From NCBI GenBank assembly GCA_964640195.1, contig CAZXIC010000011.1, positions 1-33,979 on the forward strand: a stretch of DNA of 33,979 bases, written 5' to 3'. Origin of the DNA: CAZXIC01 sp964640195 (GTDB lineage Archaea; Iainarchaeota; Iainarchaeia; Iainarchaeales; GCA-2688035). Position 1 is the first letter of the stretch, and every line of letters starts with the position of its first letter. Both the position numbers and the translations under genes were made by a program. Below are positions 1 to 8,500 of the stretch, one piece after another. Below the pieces are notes generated by a model, which saw only the letters and a program-made list of their open reading frames with translations, ran no database searches and was not told where the DNA came from.

Positions 1-740
1 TCACAGCACTCCCCCAAAGTGCACTGGGGCGTCATTGTCATCACGGCAGTATCTTCCCCTTTTGCCCCGGAATCGTCCCATGCGGTTAGTGTAAGCGGGA
101 TTTCAGTGCCGGGCGGCTCATCGCAAACCGCACCTATATGCGAAAATTCGTGTGATGGACTCAGGGGCTGGTGTGTCCGCGATTTTACTTCACAGTCATA
201 GCTCATTGGTATTGACCATGTGCAGGCTGTTAATTCCCCGTCAGTGTCTTCGCATTCTCCCCCATGTACAAAATACGTGCCTCTTGACACCTCCTCATCA
301 GCGAAAGCGTCTGCTTCCGGCGGCACGTTTTTCGCAAGAGTCAAATACATTGTATCTGTGGGATTAGGACCTGGAATAAGGCCGCACTCTTCATCTCTTC
401 CCCCTAAAGTTAGGTCAAAGCGTACGCTATCAGGGTCTGCCTCAGACAAATTGCAGCTTAATGTAACAGTGGTGGTAGCTTTATATGTCCCGATTCCTTC
501 TGGGATCTGCGATATGCTACAGTAGCTATATGCAGCAGGGCTCACGCTCCAACCACATGTAATAATGGGCCAAGAGGTAGCAGTGCAAGTTCCGACTATT
601 TCAATGCTCTCGCCACTCTTCATTCTTCTGTCGCTGCCCGCGTCTACTATGGGGTGGTCAAAGCACAATGCAGAAGAAAACCCCGCGAACATGATGAAAA
701 ATAGCGCAAGAACAAGCGGCATTGATTTGCGGGTTATCAT
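1..740 (-). CDS. Secreted cysteine-rich protein with PKD-like domains (3' end outside window)
   Basis: An open frame of 246 codons runs on the minus strand from an ATG at 740 off the left edge with no stop. Residues 1-25 form a signal peptide: a basic MITRK start, a hydrophobic core (PLVLALFFIMFAGF) and a small-residue SSA cleavage region. Two similar units follow, about 29-138 and 139-240. Each opens like a PKD/Ig-like fold (P-x-x-D-A-G-S-D and P-E-A-D-A-F-A-D, then a G-rich turn and a C-x-W-S strand). There are 13 cysteines, 12 of them after the signal peptide, suggesting disulphides in an extracellular or cell-surface protein. A TATA-like box at 761-769 lies 27 nt before the ATG, so the mRNA is probably leaderless. 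It diverges from the antiporter gene. Codon use (ATA, AGA, ACT) is more AT-rich than in the enzyme genes. Exact function and ligand are unknown; it could be an adhesin or envelope protein. Confidence 0.8.
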   Translation of the reverse strand, partial: MITRKSMPLVLALFFIMFAGFSSALCFDHPIVDAGSDRRMKSGESIEIVGTCTATSWPIITCGWSVSPAAYSYCSISQIPEGIGTYKATTTVTLSCNLSEADPDSVRFDLTLGGRDEECGLIPGPNPTDTMYLTLAKNVPPEADAFADEEVSRGTYFVHGGECEDTDGELTACTWSIPMSYDCEVKSRTHQPLSPSHEFSHIGAVCDEPPGTEIPLTLTAWDDSGAKGEDTAVMTMTPQCTLGECC

Positions 741-760
741 TTTCGCTCACTAATACTAAC

Positions 761-769
761 CTTAAAGTA
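761..769 (-). promoter_or_regulatory. TATA-like box for the secreted protein gene
   Basis: On the minus strand this reads TACTTTAAG. Its centre is about 25-27 nt upstream of the ATG at 740, the usual archaeal TATA-to-start-site spacing, which implies a leaderless transcript. Inferred from spacing and composition only. Confidence 0.45.
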
Positions 770-790
770 GAATAAATAAGTTTCTTTAGG

Positions 791-813
791 GGCTTTGCTG
801 CTTAAGCAAAGCC
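791..813. repeat. Perfect 9-bp inverted repeat in divergent spacer
   Basis: GGCTTTGCT (791-799) and AGCAAAGCC (805-813) are perfect reverse complements separated by 5 nt. The repeat lies about 20 bp upstream of the TATA-like box of the minus-strand secreted gene, between two divergent promoters. It is more likely an operator or cruciform-type site than a terminator, because it sits upstream of both genes and has no adjoining T-run. Its centre contains the palindrome TGCTTAAGCA, which recurs at 26950-26959. Confidence 0.5.
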
Positions 814-853
814 AGGTGCCAAAAACAAATCCGCCCATAAAATTCTTTGCCTT

Positions 854-913
854 TTACACAAACCCTTTGCAGCTTTGTGTAACTAATCCTTAAAATTTGG
901 CATTTTTTACACA
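854..913. promoter_or_regulatory. Candidate operator: inverted repeat TTACACAAA plus third half-site
   Basis: TTACACAAA (854-862) and TTTGTGTAA (874-882) form a perfect 9-bp inverted repeat with an 11-nt spacer, and a third copy of the core TTACACA lies at 907-913. All three sit just upstream of the TATA-like box of the antiporter gene (935-941). The geometry suits a dimeric DNA-binding regulator. The identity of any regulator is unknown. Confidence 0.4.
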
Positions 914-934
914 GGGAACTTGGTCGCGATAGCC

Positions 935-941
935 TTAAATA
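935..941 (+). promoter_or_regulatory. TATA-like box for the antiporter gene
   Basis: TTAAATA is centred 33 nt before the ATG at 971. This predicts a start site near 965 and a leader of only a few bases. Confidence 0.45.
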
Positions 942-970
942 CAACAAGCTTTTTTTATTAGCTGAGCAAG

Positions 971-2707
971 ATGGAACCGAGCATTCTGATTGACTTGATT
1001 TTAATTATCCTTGCTGGCACTGCCCTGGGCTGTATTGCAAGGTTTTTGAAGCAGCCGCTGCTTGTTTCTTACCTCATCGCAGGGCTAATAATAGGGCCGC
1101 TGGGCCTCAAGCTGATTTCAAACACGTCAGACATACTGCTCTTCTCGGAGTTAGGCGTTGCGTTCCTGCTGTTTGCAGTAGGAATAGAGACAGACATCGC
1201 GAAGCTCGTTAGGATGAAGGGCACGGTCATAGGCGGTGCGCTGATACAGGTGTTTGTTACGGCAAGCATTGTGTTCGCGATAATGCGGTTTTTCTCGCTG
1301 CCTTTCATGGAAAGCGTTTACCTCGGGCTGATTCTCGCGTTCAGCAGCACCGTGATAGTGGTAAAAATCCTTACAAGCAAAAACCAAGTGAGCACGCTGC
1401 ACGGGCGGCTGATTATAGGCTTTGCAGTGGTGCAGGACGCATTGGCAGTGCTTCTTTTGCCAGTCCTTGCAAGGCCTGAAACCATTATGCACTTCAGCAT
1501 TGCCGCGACTTTTCTGCTTAGCATATTCTCCCTGTTCGCAATGGCTTTCCTGCTAAACCGGTATGTCCTACCCAGGGTGCTGGCATACTTCGCAAATACT
1601 GCTGAGCTCTTTTACCTTATCATTGTCTCGGTCTGCTTTATCTTCATCTACCTCTCAGTTGTGTTTGACTTCTCCATTGCAGTCGGGGCTTTTATAGGGG
1701 GCATAAGCCTGAGCAGCCTGCCCTACAATGTGGAGGCTTCAAGCAAAATTCGCGGCCTCAGAGACTTCTTCTCCACGATATTCTTTGTTTCCCTCGGCAT
1801 GCAAATCGGCATCGGCTTCGGCGGCTTTCCCCTGGCGCTGCTGCTCATAATGCTCGCTGTCGTGTACTTCCTAAACCCCCTGATATACTTCCTCATAAGC
1901 CTATTTGCGGGCTACGGCGGAAGAGTTGCATTCCTCATAGGCGTAGCCCTTGGGCAGGCAAGCGAGTTCTCGTTCATCCTCGCAAGCCAGGGGCTGCGGC
2001 TCGGCCAGATAAGCCAGCCGACATATTCTGTCGCACTGCTTGTGATAATTGTCTCAATGATGACAACCCCTTACCTCATAGAGAACAGCAACCAGCTGTA
2101 CAACGGCGTTGAACACACCCTGGACAGGATTGTGCCGCCAGCGAAGAGGGCTTACCTCAGGCAGAGGCTGAAAAGGCTGGAAAAGCTGCCCAAGAAAAAA
2201 GAGCTGAAAAAGCACAACATACTGGTCGGCGCCGGCGTTTTCGGCAGCGGCCTGATTAACCTGCTGAAGCACCACGGCACTTTTGTTGTAGTGGACCACA
2301 ACCCACACGTGGTGATGAACCTGATTGAAAAGGGCAACCACGCGATTTACGGCAGCCCTGACAATGACGACGTATGGAAAAAGGTTTCACTTGAGAACGC
2401 GAAACTGCTTATCATAACGATTCCGAACACGAATGACGCAATAAAGCTCATCAAGAAGGCGAAGAAAGCGAACAAGAAAACAGTGGTGTTTGCAAGGGCG
2501 CACTATTACAGGGACGCTCTGGCGCTGTACAAGAACGGCGCAGACTTTGTCTGCATGCCGCACGTCATCGGCAGCAATGTTTTCCTGAGGAACGTCTGCG
2601 ACTTCCTTGAAACAGGCAAATTGTACAGGATAGTCAACCTAGAAACCGAGTACCTCAACTACCTGAAAGCGAAAGCCGCAGAGGAAAGAAAGCACTTCGG
2701 GTTTTGA
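971..2707 (+). CDS. CPA2/KefB-type monovalent cation:proton antiporter with TrkA-N domain
   Basis: A 578-residue membrane protein. Residues 1-385 hold about 12 hydrophobic segments with the Na+/H+ exchanger-type pattern: LLVSYLIAGLIIGP near the start, and FAVGIE and FSSTVIVVKIL in the core. A cytoplasmic TrkA-N nucleotide-binding domain occupies about 408-530, starting with a Rossmann strand and a GAGVFG glycine motif and followed by VVVDHN, whose Asp is typical of NAD binding. The family exchanges K+ or Na+ for protons across the membrane and is gated by nucleotide binding to the TrkA-N domain. The usual C-terminal TrkA-C domain is missing or very short. The gene stands alone, divergent from the secreted protein gene, with a candidate operator in its promoter. 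The transported ion cannot be read from the sequence. Confidence 0.88.
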   Translation: MEPSILIDLILIILAGTALGCIARFLKQPLLVSYLIAGLIIGPLGLKLISNTSDILLFSELGVAFLLFAVGIETDIAKLVRMKGTVIGGALIQVFVTASIVFAIMRFFSLPFMESVYLGLILAFSSTVIVVKILTSKNQVSTLHGRLIIGFAVVQDALAVLLLPVLARPETIMHFSIAATFLLSIFSLFAMAFLLNRYVLPRVLAYFANTAELFYLIIVSVCFIFIYLSVVFDFSIAVGAFIGGISLSSLPYNVEASSKIRGLRDFFSTIFFVSLGMQIGIGFGGFPLALLLIMLAVVYFLNPLIYFLISLFAGYGGRVAFLIGVALGQASEFSFILASQGLRLGQISQPTYSVALLVIIVSMMTTPYLIENSNQLYNGVEHTLDRIVPPAKRAYLRQRLKRLEKLPKKKELKKHNILVGAGVFGSGLINLLKHHGTFVVVDHNPHVVMNLIEKGNHAIYGSPDNDDVWKKVSLENAKLLIITIPNTNDAIKLIKKAKKANKKTVVFARAHYYRDALALYKNGADFVCMPHVIGSNVFLRNVCDFLETGKLYRIVNLETEYLNYLKAKAAEERKHFGF

Positions 2708-2730
2708 TTAAGAAGCCAGTAACACCAACC

Positions 2731-2738
2731 TTTAAAAA
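2731..2738 (+). promoter_or_regulatory. TATA-like box upstream of leuA
   Basis: TTTAAAAA is centred about 27 nt before an ATG at 2762 but about 120 nt before the leuA start. By the spacing seen at other genes here, transcription should begin at or near that upstream ATG, giving leuA a leader of about 95 nt. Confidence 0.45.
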
Positions 2739-2761
2739 CATGGGCAAATATATGGGTTATT

Positions 2762-2797
2762 ATGGGAGAAAGAAGGGGTCTACGGATCCTACACTGA
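2762..2797 (+). CDS. Candidate leaderless mini-ORF (11 codons) in the leuA leader
   Basis: ATG at 2762 opens the peptide MGERRGLRILH and stops at 2797. It lies exactly where the TATA-like box at 2731-2738 predicts the mRNA 5' end, so it could be translated as a leaderless ORF ahead of leuA. Two of the 11 codons are leucine (CTA twice, a codon little used in the neighbouring enzyme genes) and one is isoleucine. No terminator hairpin follows that would support a classical attenuator. It could be chance; another ATG in a different frame at 2752 opens a 41-codon ORF that overlaps the leuA start. Confidence 0.25.
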   Translation: MGERRGLRILH

Positions 2798-2857
2798 ATT
2801 CCTGTTCTTCTTCGATTTGTTTAGTGGAAAAACCAGCCTCGCCGGAGCGTGGATGCA

Positions 2858-4390
2858 ATGGGCAAAGAGCTAATTGAAATAATGGACACTACACTTCGTG
2901 ATGGAGAGCAGTGCCAGGGTGTTACCTTTACGCCTGAAGAGAAGCTGGGCATAGCGCAGATTCTGCTGCAGGAAGTCAATGTGGACAGGGTTGAAGTTGC
3001 GTCAGCGAGGGTCAGCGCAGGCGAAGCCCTGGCTGTGCGAAAAATCACCAAATGGGCTGCAGAAAACAAAATGCTTGAGAGGGTTGAGGTTCTGGGATAC
3101 GTGGATGGAGAGAAGAGCGTTGACTGGATTCTGGATGCAGGCTGCAGGACAATGAACCTGCTTGTGAAGGGAAGCCTGCTGCACCTTGAAAAGCAGATAG
3201 GGAAAAGCCCTGAACAGCATTTTGAAGACATTAAGAAAACCGTTGATTACGCGAAGGGCAAGAACGTTACAGTGAATGTCTTCCTAGAGGACTGGAGCAA
3301 CGGAATGAGGGACAGCAAGGATTATGTAATGCAGTTGGTTGAAGTCCTGGGCAAGATGCCAGTAAAGCGCGTTTTCTTGCCGGATACGCTTGGGGTGCTT
3401 TCGCCTGATGAAACCTCTGCGTTTGTAGGGGAAATGGCTGAAAGATTCCCTTACATGTGCTTTGAGTTCCACGCCCACAATGATTACGGTTTGGCAGTAG
3501 CGAACAGCCTGGCTGCTATAAAGGCAGGCTGCAAGGGCGTGCACGTTACTGTGAACGGCCTGGGCGAGAGGGCTGGAAACGCTGCACTGGACGAGACAGT
3601 CGCTGTCCTGAACGACAAGACGCCATTCAAGTGCAGCGTGGATGAGAAAAGCCTGGCAAAGGTGAGCAAAATAGTTGAAACCTTTTCGGGCAAGAGGATT
3701 GCCGCAAACAAGCCGATTACAGGCAGCAACGTCTTCACGCAGACAGCAGGCATTCATGCAGACGGAGACAAGAAGGCAGGGCTGTACGAAAACCCGCTGA
3801 AGCCTGAAAGGTTCGGCAAGGAAAGGCAGTACGCCCTGGGAAAATTGAGCGGGAAGGCAAGCCTTGAGCAGAACCTGCAGCAGCTTGGCCTCAAGCTGAG
3901 CCCGGCAGACAAGGAAAGGGTGTTGCAGAGAATAGTTGAACTGGGAGACATGAAGAAGGTTGTCACAACAGAAGACCTACCCTACATTGTTTCTGATGTT
4001 CTTGACACGCCGGAGGAGCGAAAAGTCAAAATCAAGGGCTGCGCTGTGAGCAGCGGCTCTGGCATCAAACCGAATGCGTCTTTTACATTGCAGGTTAACG
4101 GAAAAGATTACAGCGAAAGCGCTGTCGGCGACGGAGGCTATGACGCATTCATGAATGCCTTGAGAAAAATGGCTAAAAAAGCCGGGCTGGGGCTGCCCAA
4201 GCTGGTTGACTATGAGGTGAGGATTCCCCCTGGCGGAAAGACAGATGCGCTGGTTGAGACAACAATCACCTGGCTGGACGACAGCAAGAGAGGCTTTTCA
4301 ACAGTCGGTGTTGACTCAGACCAGGTAATGGCTGCCGTGAAGGCAACGGAAAAAATGCTGAACGCTGTTGCAAGGAAGAGCAGAGAATAA
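2858..4390 (+). CDS. leuA: 2-isopropylmalate synthase (LeuA2-like)
   Basis: Condenses acetyl-CoA with 2-oxoisovalerate, the first leucine-specific step. The 510-residue protein has the HMGL-like TIM barrel with the catalytic TTLRDGEQ motif at residues 11-18, the metal-binding FHAHNDYG around 204-211 and the GLGERAGNA motif near 235. A C-terminal LeuA allosteric/dimer domain (about 388-505) is expected to bind leucine. The wording of several conserved blocks (VDRVEVASARVS, VFLEDWSNGMRDSKDYV) matches, from memory, the variant common in Bacteroidetes rather than classical archaeal LeuA/CimA. A GTG at 2849 is an alternative start; I prefer ATG 2858 because GGAG at 2844-2847 lies 10 nt upstream. 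leuCDB are about 24 kb away. Citramalate synthase is the main alternative. Confidence 0.85.
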   Translation: MGKELIEIMDTTLRDGEQCQGVTFTPEEKLGIAQILLQEVNVDRVEVASARVSAGEALAVRKITKWAAENKMLERVEVLGYVDGEKSVDWILDAGCRTMNLLVKGSLLHLEKQIGKSPEQHFEDIKKTVDYAKGKNVTVNVFLEDWSNGMRDSKDYVMQLVEVLGKMPVKRVFLPDTLGVLSPDETSAFVGEMAERFPYMCFEFHAHNDYGLAVANSLAAIKAGCKGVHVTVNGLGERAGNAALDETVAVLNDKTPFKCSVDEKSLAKVSKIVETFSGKRIAANKPITGSNVFTQTAGIHADGDKKAGLYENPLKPERFGKERQYALGKLSGKASLEQNLQQLGLKLSPADKERVLQRIVELGDMKKVVTTEDLPYIVSDVLDTPEERKVKIKGCAVSSGSGIKPNASFTLQVNGKDYSESAVGDGGYDAFMNALRKMAKKAGLGLPKLVDYEVRIPPGGKTDALVETTITWLDDSKRGFSTVGVDSDQVMAAVKATEKMLNAVARKSRE

Positions 4391-4417
4391 GCAGTTAGGC
4401 GAAAATTCAGGGATAGC

Positions 4418-4426
4418 TTTAAAAAA
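4418..4426 (+). promoter_or_regulatory. TATA-like box for carAB
   Basis: TTTAAAAAA is centred about 37 nt before the TTG start of carA, predicting a leader of about 10 nt. Suggests that carAB is transcribed independently of leuA. Confidence 0.4.
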
Positions 4427-4458
4427 AAGTCGCTTCTTCTTAGATAGCGGGTTCTTTT

Positions 4459-5553
4459 TTGAGCCAAAACGAACCCAAAAAAGCAAAACTGATTCTGGAA
4501 GACAACAGCGTTTTTGACGGCATCTCCTTTGGCGCGGAAAAAAGCATTGCAGGCGAAGTAGTCTTCAACACAGGCATGGTTGGCTACCCTGAGAGCCTCA
4601 CAGACCCGAGCTATAATGGGCAGATTCTGGTGCTGACATACCCTTTGATTGGAAACTATGGGGTGCCAAAAAGCGGAAAGGAATTTGGGATTGAACGAAA
4701 CTTTGAATCGGAAAAAATACAAATAAGCGGCCTTGTTGTGGCAGATTACTCTTATGAGTACAGCCACTGGCAGGCGGGTAAAAGCCTTGGGCAGTGGCTC
4801 AAAATCGGAAAAGTTCCTGCACTGACTGGCGTTGACTGCAGGGCCTTGACCAAGAAACTCAGGGAGAAAGGCGTGATGCTTGGGAAAATCGTTTTTAATG
4901 GAGAAGGGCTGCCGTTTGATGACCCGAATGAAAGAAACCTTGCAGCAGAGGTAAGCTGTCCAGAGCCGCTACTATATGAAAACGGCAGGAAAACAATCGC
5001 GCTGATTGATTGCGGAGCGAAAAACAACATCGCAATCTCGCTCCTGCGCAGAAAGGTGAGTGTGCTGCGCGTGCCCTGGAACTATGACTTATTCAACGGA
5101 AAACATGACTTTGACGCAGTTTTGGTAAGCAACGGTCCGGGCGACCCAAAAACCGTACAAGAAACGATTGAAACCGTGCGGAAGTCGCTTGAATACGGCT
5201 TGCCAACCTTTGGAATCTGCTTTGGCAACCAAATCCTTGCCTTGGCAGCTGGCGCTGACACATATAAATTGAAGTACGGTCACAGGAGCCAGAACCAGCC
5301 CTGCGCTGTTGTTGGAACAAAACAGTGCTACATCACTTCGCAAAACCACGGCTATGCAGTTGATGAAAAATCCTTACCCAAAGGATGGCAGCCCTGGTTC
5401 AGGAACCTGAACGATGGAACCAACGAGGGAATAAGGCACAAGAGCAAGCCATTTATGTCAGTGCAGTTTCATCCAGAGGCAGCGCCTGGCCCTGTTGACA
5501 CGGCATTCCTGTTCGGCAAGTTTTTGCAAAAGGTCAAGGGGGCAGCGAAATGA
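4459..5553 (+). CDS. carA: Carbamoyl-phosphate synthase, small (glutaminase) subunit
   Basis: Hydrolyses glutamine and channels ammonia to CarB for carbamoyl phosphate (pyrimidines and arginine). The 364-residue protein has the CarA N-terminal domain (about 1-165; VFNTGMVGYPESLTDPSY near 35-52) and a class I glutamine amidotransferase domain with nucleophile C254 in GICFGNQ and partners H338 and E340 in QFHPE. Most homologues read GICLGHQ, so an Asn at 257 replaces the usual His next to the nucleophile loop. The start is a TTG: an in-frame stop at 4441 leaves no ATG upstream. The stop overlaps the carB start by 4 nt (ATGA), so the two subunits are translationally coupled. Confidence 0.93.
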   Translation: MSQNEPKKAKLILEDNSVFDGISFGAEKSIAGEVVFNTGMVGYPESLTDPSYNGQILVLTYPLIGNYGVPKSGKEFGIERNFESEKIQISGLVVADYSYEYSHWQAGKSLGQWLKIGKVPALTGVDCRALTKKLREKGVMLGKIVFNGEGLPFDDPNERNLAAEVSCPEPLLYENGRKTIALIDCGAKNNIAISLLRRKVSVLRVPWNYDLFNGKHDFDAVLVSNGPGDPKTVQETIETVRKSLEYGLPTFGICFGNQILALAAGADTYKLKYGHRSQNQPCAVVGTKQCYITSQNHGYAVDEKSLPKGWQPWFRNLNDGTNEGIRHKSKPFMSVQFHPEAAPGPVDTAFLFGKFLQKVKGAAK

Positions 5554-8500
5554 CGCCGAAAAAGGTTCTGGTGCTGGGCAGTGGCGCGCTGAAGATTGGA
5601 GAAGCCGGCGAGTTTGACTATAGCGGCAGCCAGTGCATCAAGGCTTTGAAGGAAGAGGGCATTGAGGTTGTTCTGCTAAACCCGAACATTGCGACAATAC
5701 AGACAAGCAAGGACTTTGCAGACAAAATTTACTTCCTCCCGGTGAACCCTCACTTTGTTGAAAGGGTGATTGAAAGGGAAAAGCCGCAGGGCATTTTGCT
5801 CAGCTTTGGCGGCCAGACAGCATTGAACTGCGGTGTTGAACTGTTTGAGAAAGGCGTTCTCAAAAAGTATAAGGTGAAGGTTCTTGGAACACCAATCCAA
5901 GCAATCATAGCAACAGAGGACAGGGAAAAATTCAACGAAGAGCTTGCCTCAATCAGCATAAAAGTGCCGAAAAGCATTCCTGTAACAAACAAAAAAGACG
6001 CCCTGCTGGCAGCGAAGAAAATCAAGTATCCTGTTATAGTAAGGGCTGCCTATGCTTTGGGCGGAAGGGGCAGCGGTGTCGCAAAAAGCGAAGAGGAGTT
6101 ACGCACCATTGTAGAGCAGGTATTCGCATACGCACCGCAGGTGCTTGTTGAAGAGTATCTTGAGGGCTGGAAGGAGGTGGAATATGAGGTTGTTCGCGAC
6201 TGTCATGACAATTGCATTACTGTCTGCAACATGGAAAACTTTGACCCGCTTGGCATCCACACAGGGGAAAGCATTGTGATTGCCCCAAGCCAAACGCTGA
6301 GCAACAAGGAGTACCACAAGTTGAGAGAGATTTCAATCAAGGTAATAAAGCACCTTGGGGTTGTTGGGGAATGCAACATCCAGTTTGCCTTGGACCCAAA
6401 AAGCGATGATTACAGGGTGATTGAAGTGAACGCAAGGCTTAGCAGGAGCTCAGCTCTTGCATCAAAGGCAACAGGCTATCCGCTTGCATTCATCGCTGCA
6501 AAGCTGGCTTTGGGCTATTCGTTGACTGAATTGCAAAACAAGATAACAAAGAAAACAAAGGCCTGCTTTGAGCCAGCGCTTGACTATTGCGTTGTGAAGA
6601 TTCCTCGCTGGGATTTACAGAAGTTCCAGAGGGTGAGCTACAGGATTGGCACGGAGATGAAATCAGTGGGGGAAGTAATGGCAATCGGCAGGAGCTTTGA
6701 GGAAGCAATGCAGAAAGCTATAAGGATGCTGAACATTGGCATGTATGGCTTGGTTGGAAACAAGCTGCAGATAAAAAAGATAGCACATGGCCTGGAGCAC
6801 CCCACAGACAAAAGGATTTTTGATTTGATTGAAGCAATAAAGAAAGGCTATTCCATTGAAAGGATTTACAAGCTGAGCCACGTTGACAGGTGGTTCTTAT
6901 TCAAGCTCCGCCAGGTTGTTGAGGTTGAAGCAAAACTGCGAAATTACTCTCTTGAATGCGTTCCAAAACAGCTTTTGGTTGAAGCGAAGAAAGCGGGCTT
7001 CAGCGACAAACAGATTGCAATCATAACAGGCGAAACAAACGAACTGAAGGTAAGGAAGAAAAGAAAAGCCTTGGGAGTCCTGCCGATTGTAAAGCAGATT
7101 GACACTCTTGCAGCAGAATTCCCGGCAAAAACAAATTACCTGTACGTTACATACAATGGAAGCGAAGATGATGTGGAATTCAAAAACAGCAAGCATGTAA
7201 TGCTGCTTGGCTCCGGCTCCTACAGCATTGGCTCAAGCGTTGAATTCGACTGGTGCGGCGTGACAGCAAACAACACCCTGAAAGAGCTTGGTTACCGCAC
7301 TATAATGGTGAACTTTAACCCAGAAACAGTAAGCACAGACTACGATGTCTGCGATAGGCTGTATTTTGAAGAGCTTTCCCTGGAGAGGGTTCTTGATATC
7401 TATGACAAGGAAAAGCCACTTGGGGTCCTCATCAGCATGGGCGGCCAAATCCCAAACAACCTTGCAATGAAGTTATTCGGCAGCGGCGTAAAAATCCTCG
7501 GGACATCGCCAAAAAGCATTGACAGGGCAGAAAACAGGCACAGGTTCTCTCAGCTCTGCGACAGGCTCGGCGTTGACCAGCCAATGTGGAAAGAGCTGAC
7601 AAGCAAAAAAGATGCAATCGGGTTTGCAAAGAAAGCCGGCTTTCCTGTTCTCGTAAGACCGAGCTATGTTCTGAGCGGCGCGGCGATGAGCGTTGCATTC
7701 AAGGCAAAGGATTTAGCAGATTACCTTGATAAGGCAACGTCCCTCTCTCCGGAGTATCCTGTGGTGATAAGCAAGTTCATTACAAACGCAAGAGAGATTG
7801 AAATTGATGCAGTTGCAAACAAAGGGAAGATTGTTGTTTACGCTGTAAACGAGCATATCGAGAATGCCGGGGTTCATTCAGGGGATGCAACAATGGTGTT
7901 TCCCCCACAAAAAACCTATTTGGAAACTGTGAGGAGGATAAAAGATGCCGCATACAGCCTGTGCAAAGAGCTGGACATAACAGGGCCTTTCAACATGCAG
8001 TTCATAGCAAAGGACAATAAAGTGAAAGTAATAGAGCTCAACCTGAGGGCTTCTCGCTCTTTCCCTTTCGTCTCAAAGGTTTCTGGGATAAACTTTGTTG
8101 AATTGGCAACAAAATCAATCAGCGGCAGCAATGTGGCAAGGGTTGAGAAAAGCGCCTTTGATCTGGACTACGTTGGCGTGAAAGCGCCGCAGTTCAGCTT
8201 CAGCAGGTTGAAGGGCGCAGACCCTCTGCTCGGAGTTGAAATGTCTTCTACAGGGGAGGTCGCATGCATGGGCACCGATTTGGAGGACGCGTTCCTCAAG
8301 AGCCTGATTGCAACGGGCTTTGAGCTGCCAAGGAAAAACATTCTTGTGAGCGTAAGCGGTGACGAGAACAGGTTTGACATACTGGACGAAATCCGACTGC
8401 TCAAAAAGCAAGGGTTTAGCTTGTACGCGACGGACACAACACATGCGTTCTTTAAGGAGCAGGGCATAAAAACAAAGATTCTATACAAAATCCAGGAAAA

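Noticed and set aside
220..525. Plus-strand open frames in 19-753
   Set aside because: They oppose the minus-strand secreted-protein frame, which has a signal peptide, domain repeats and a promoter, so the plus-strand frames are shadows.
741..970. Small RNA gene or tRNA in the divergent spacer
   Set aside because: The inverted repeats are too short and widely spaced for a tRNA or known RNA fold, and no T-loop-like GGTTCGA sequence is present.
2784..2801. GGATCC and GAATTC sites 12 nt apart in the leuA leader (possible vector or linker)
   Set aside because: Surrounding sequence is continuous with the genome in composition and carries no cloning-vector sequence; two 6-mers this close can occur by chance.
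2736..2880. Startless open frame through the leuA leader (reads LLWEKEGVYGSYTEF and onward to a stop)
   Set aside because: It looks somewhat protein-like but has no ATG, GTG or TTG in a useful place and no recognisable domain; a decayed gene fragment is possible but unsupported.
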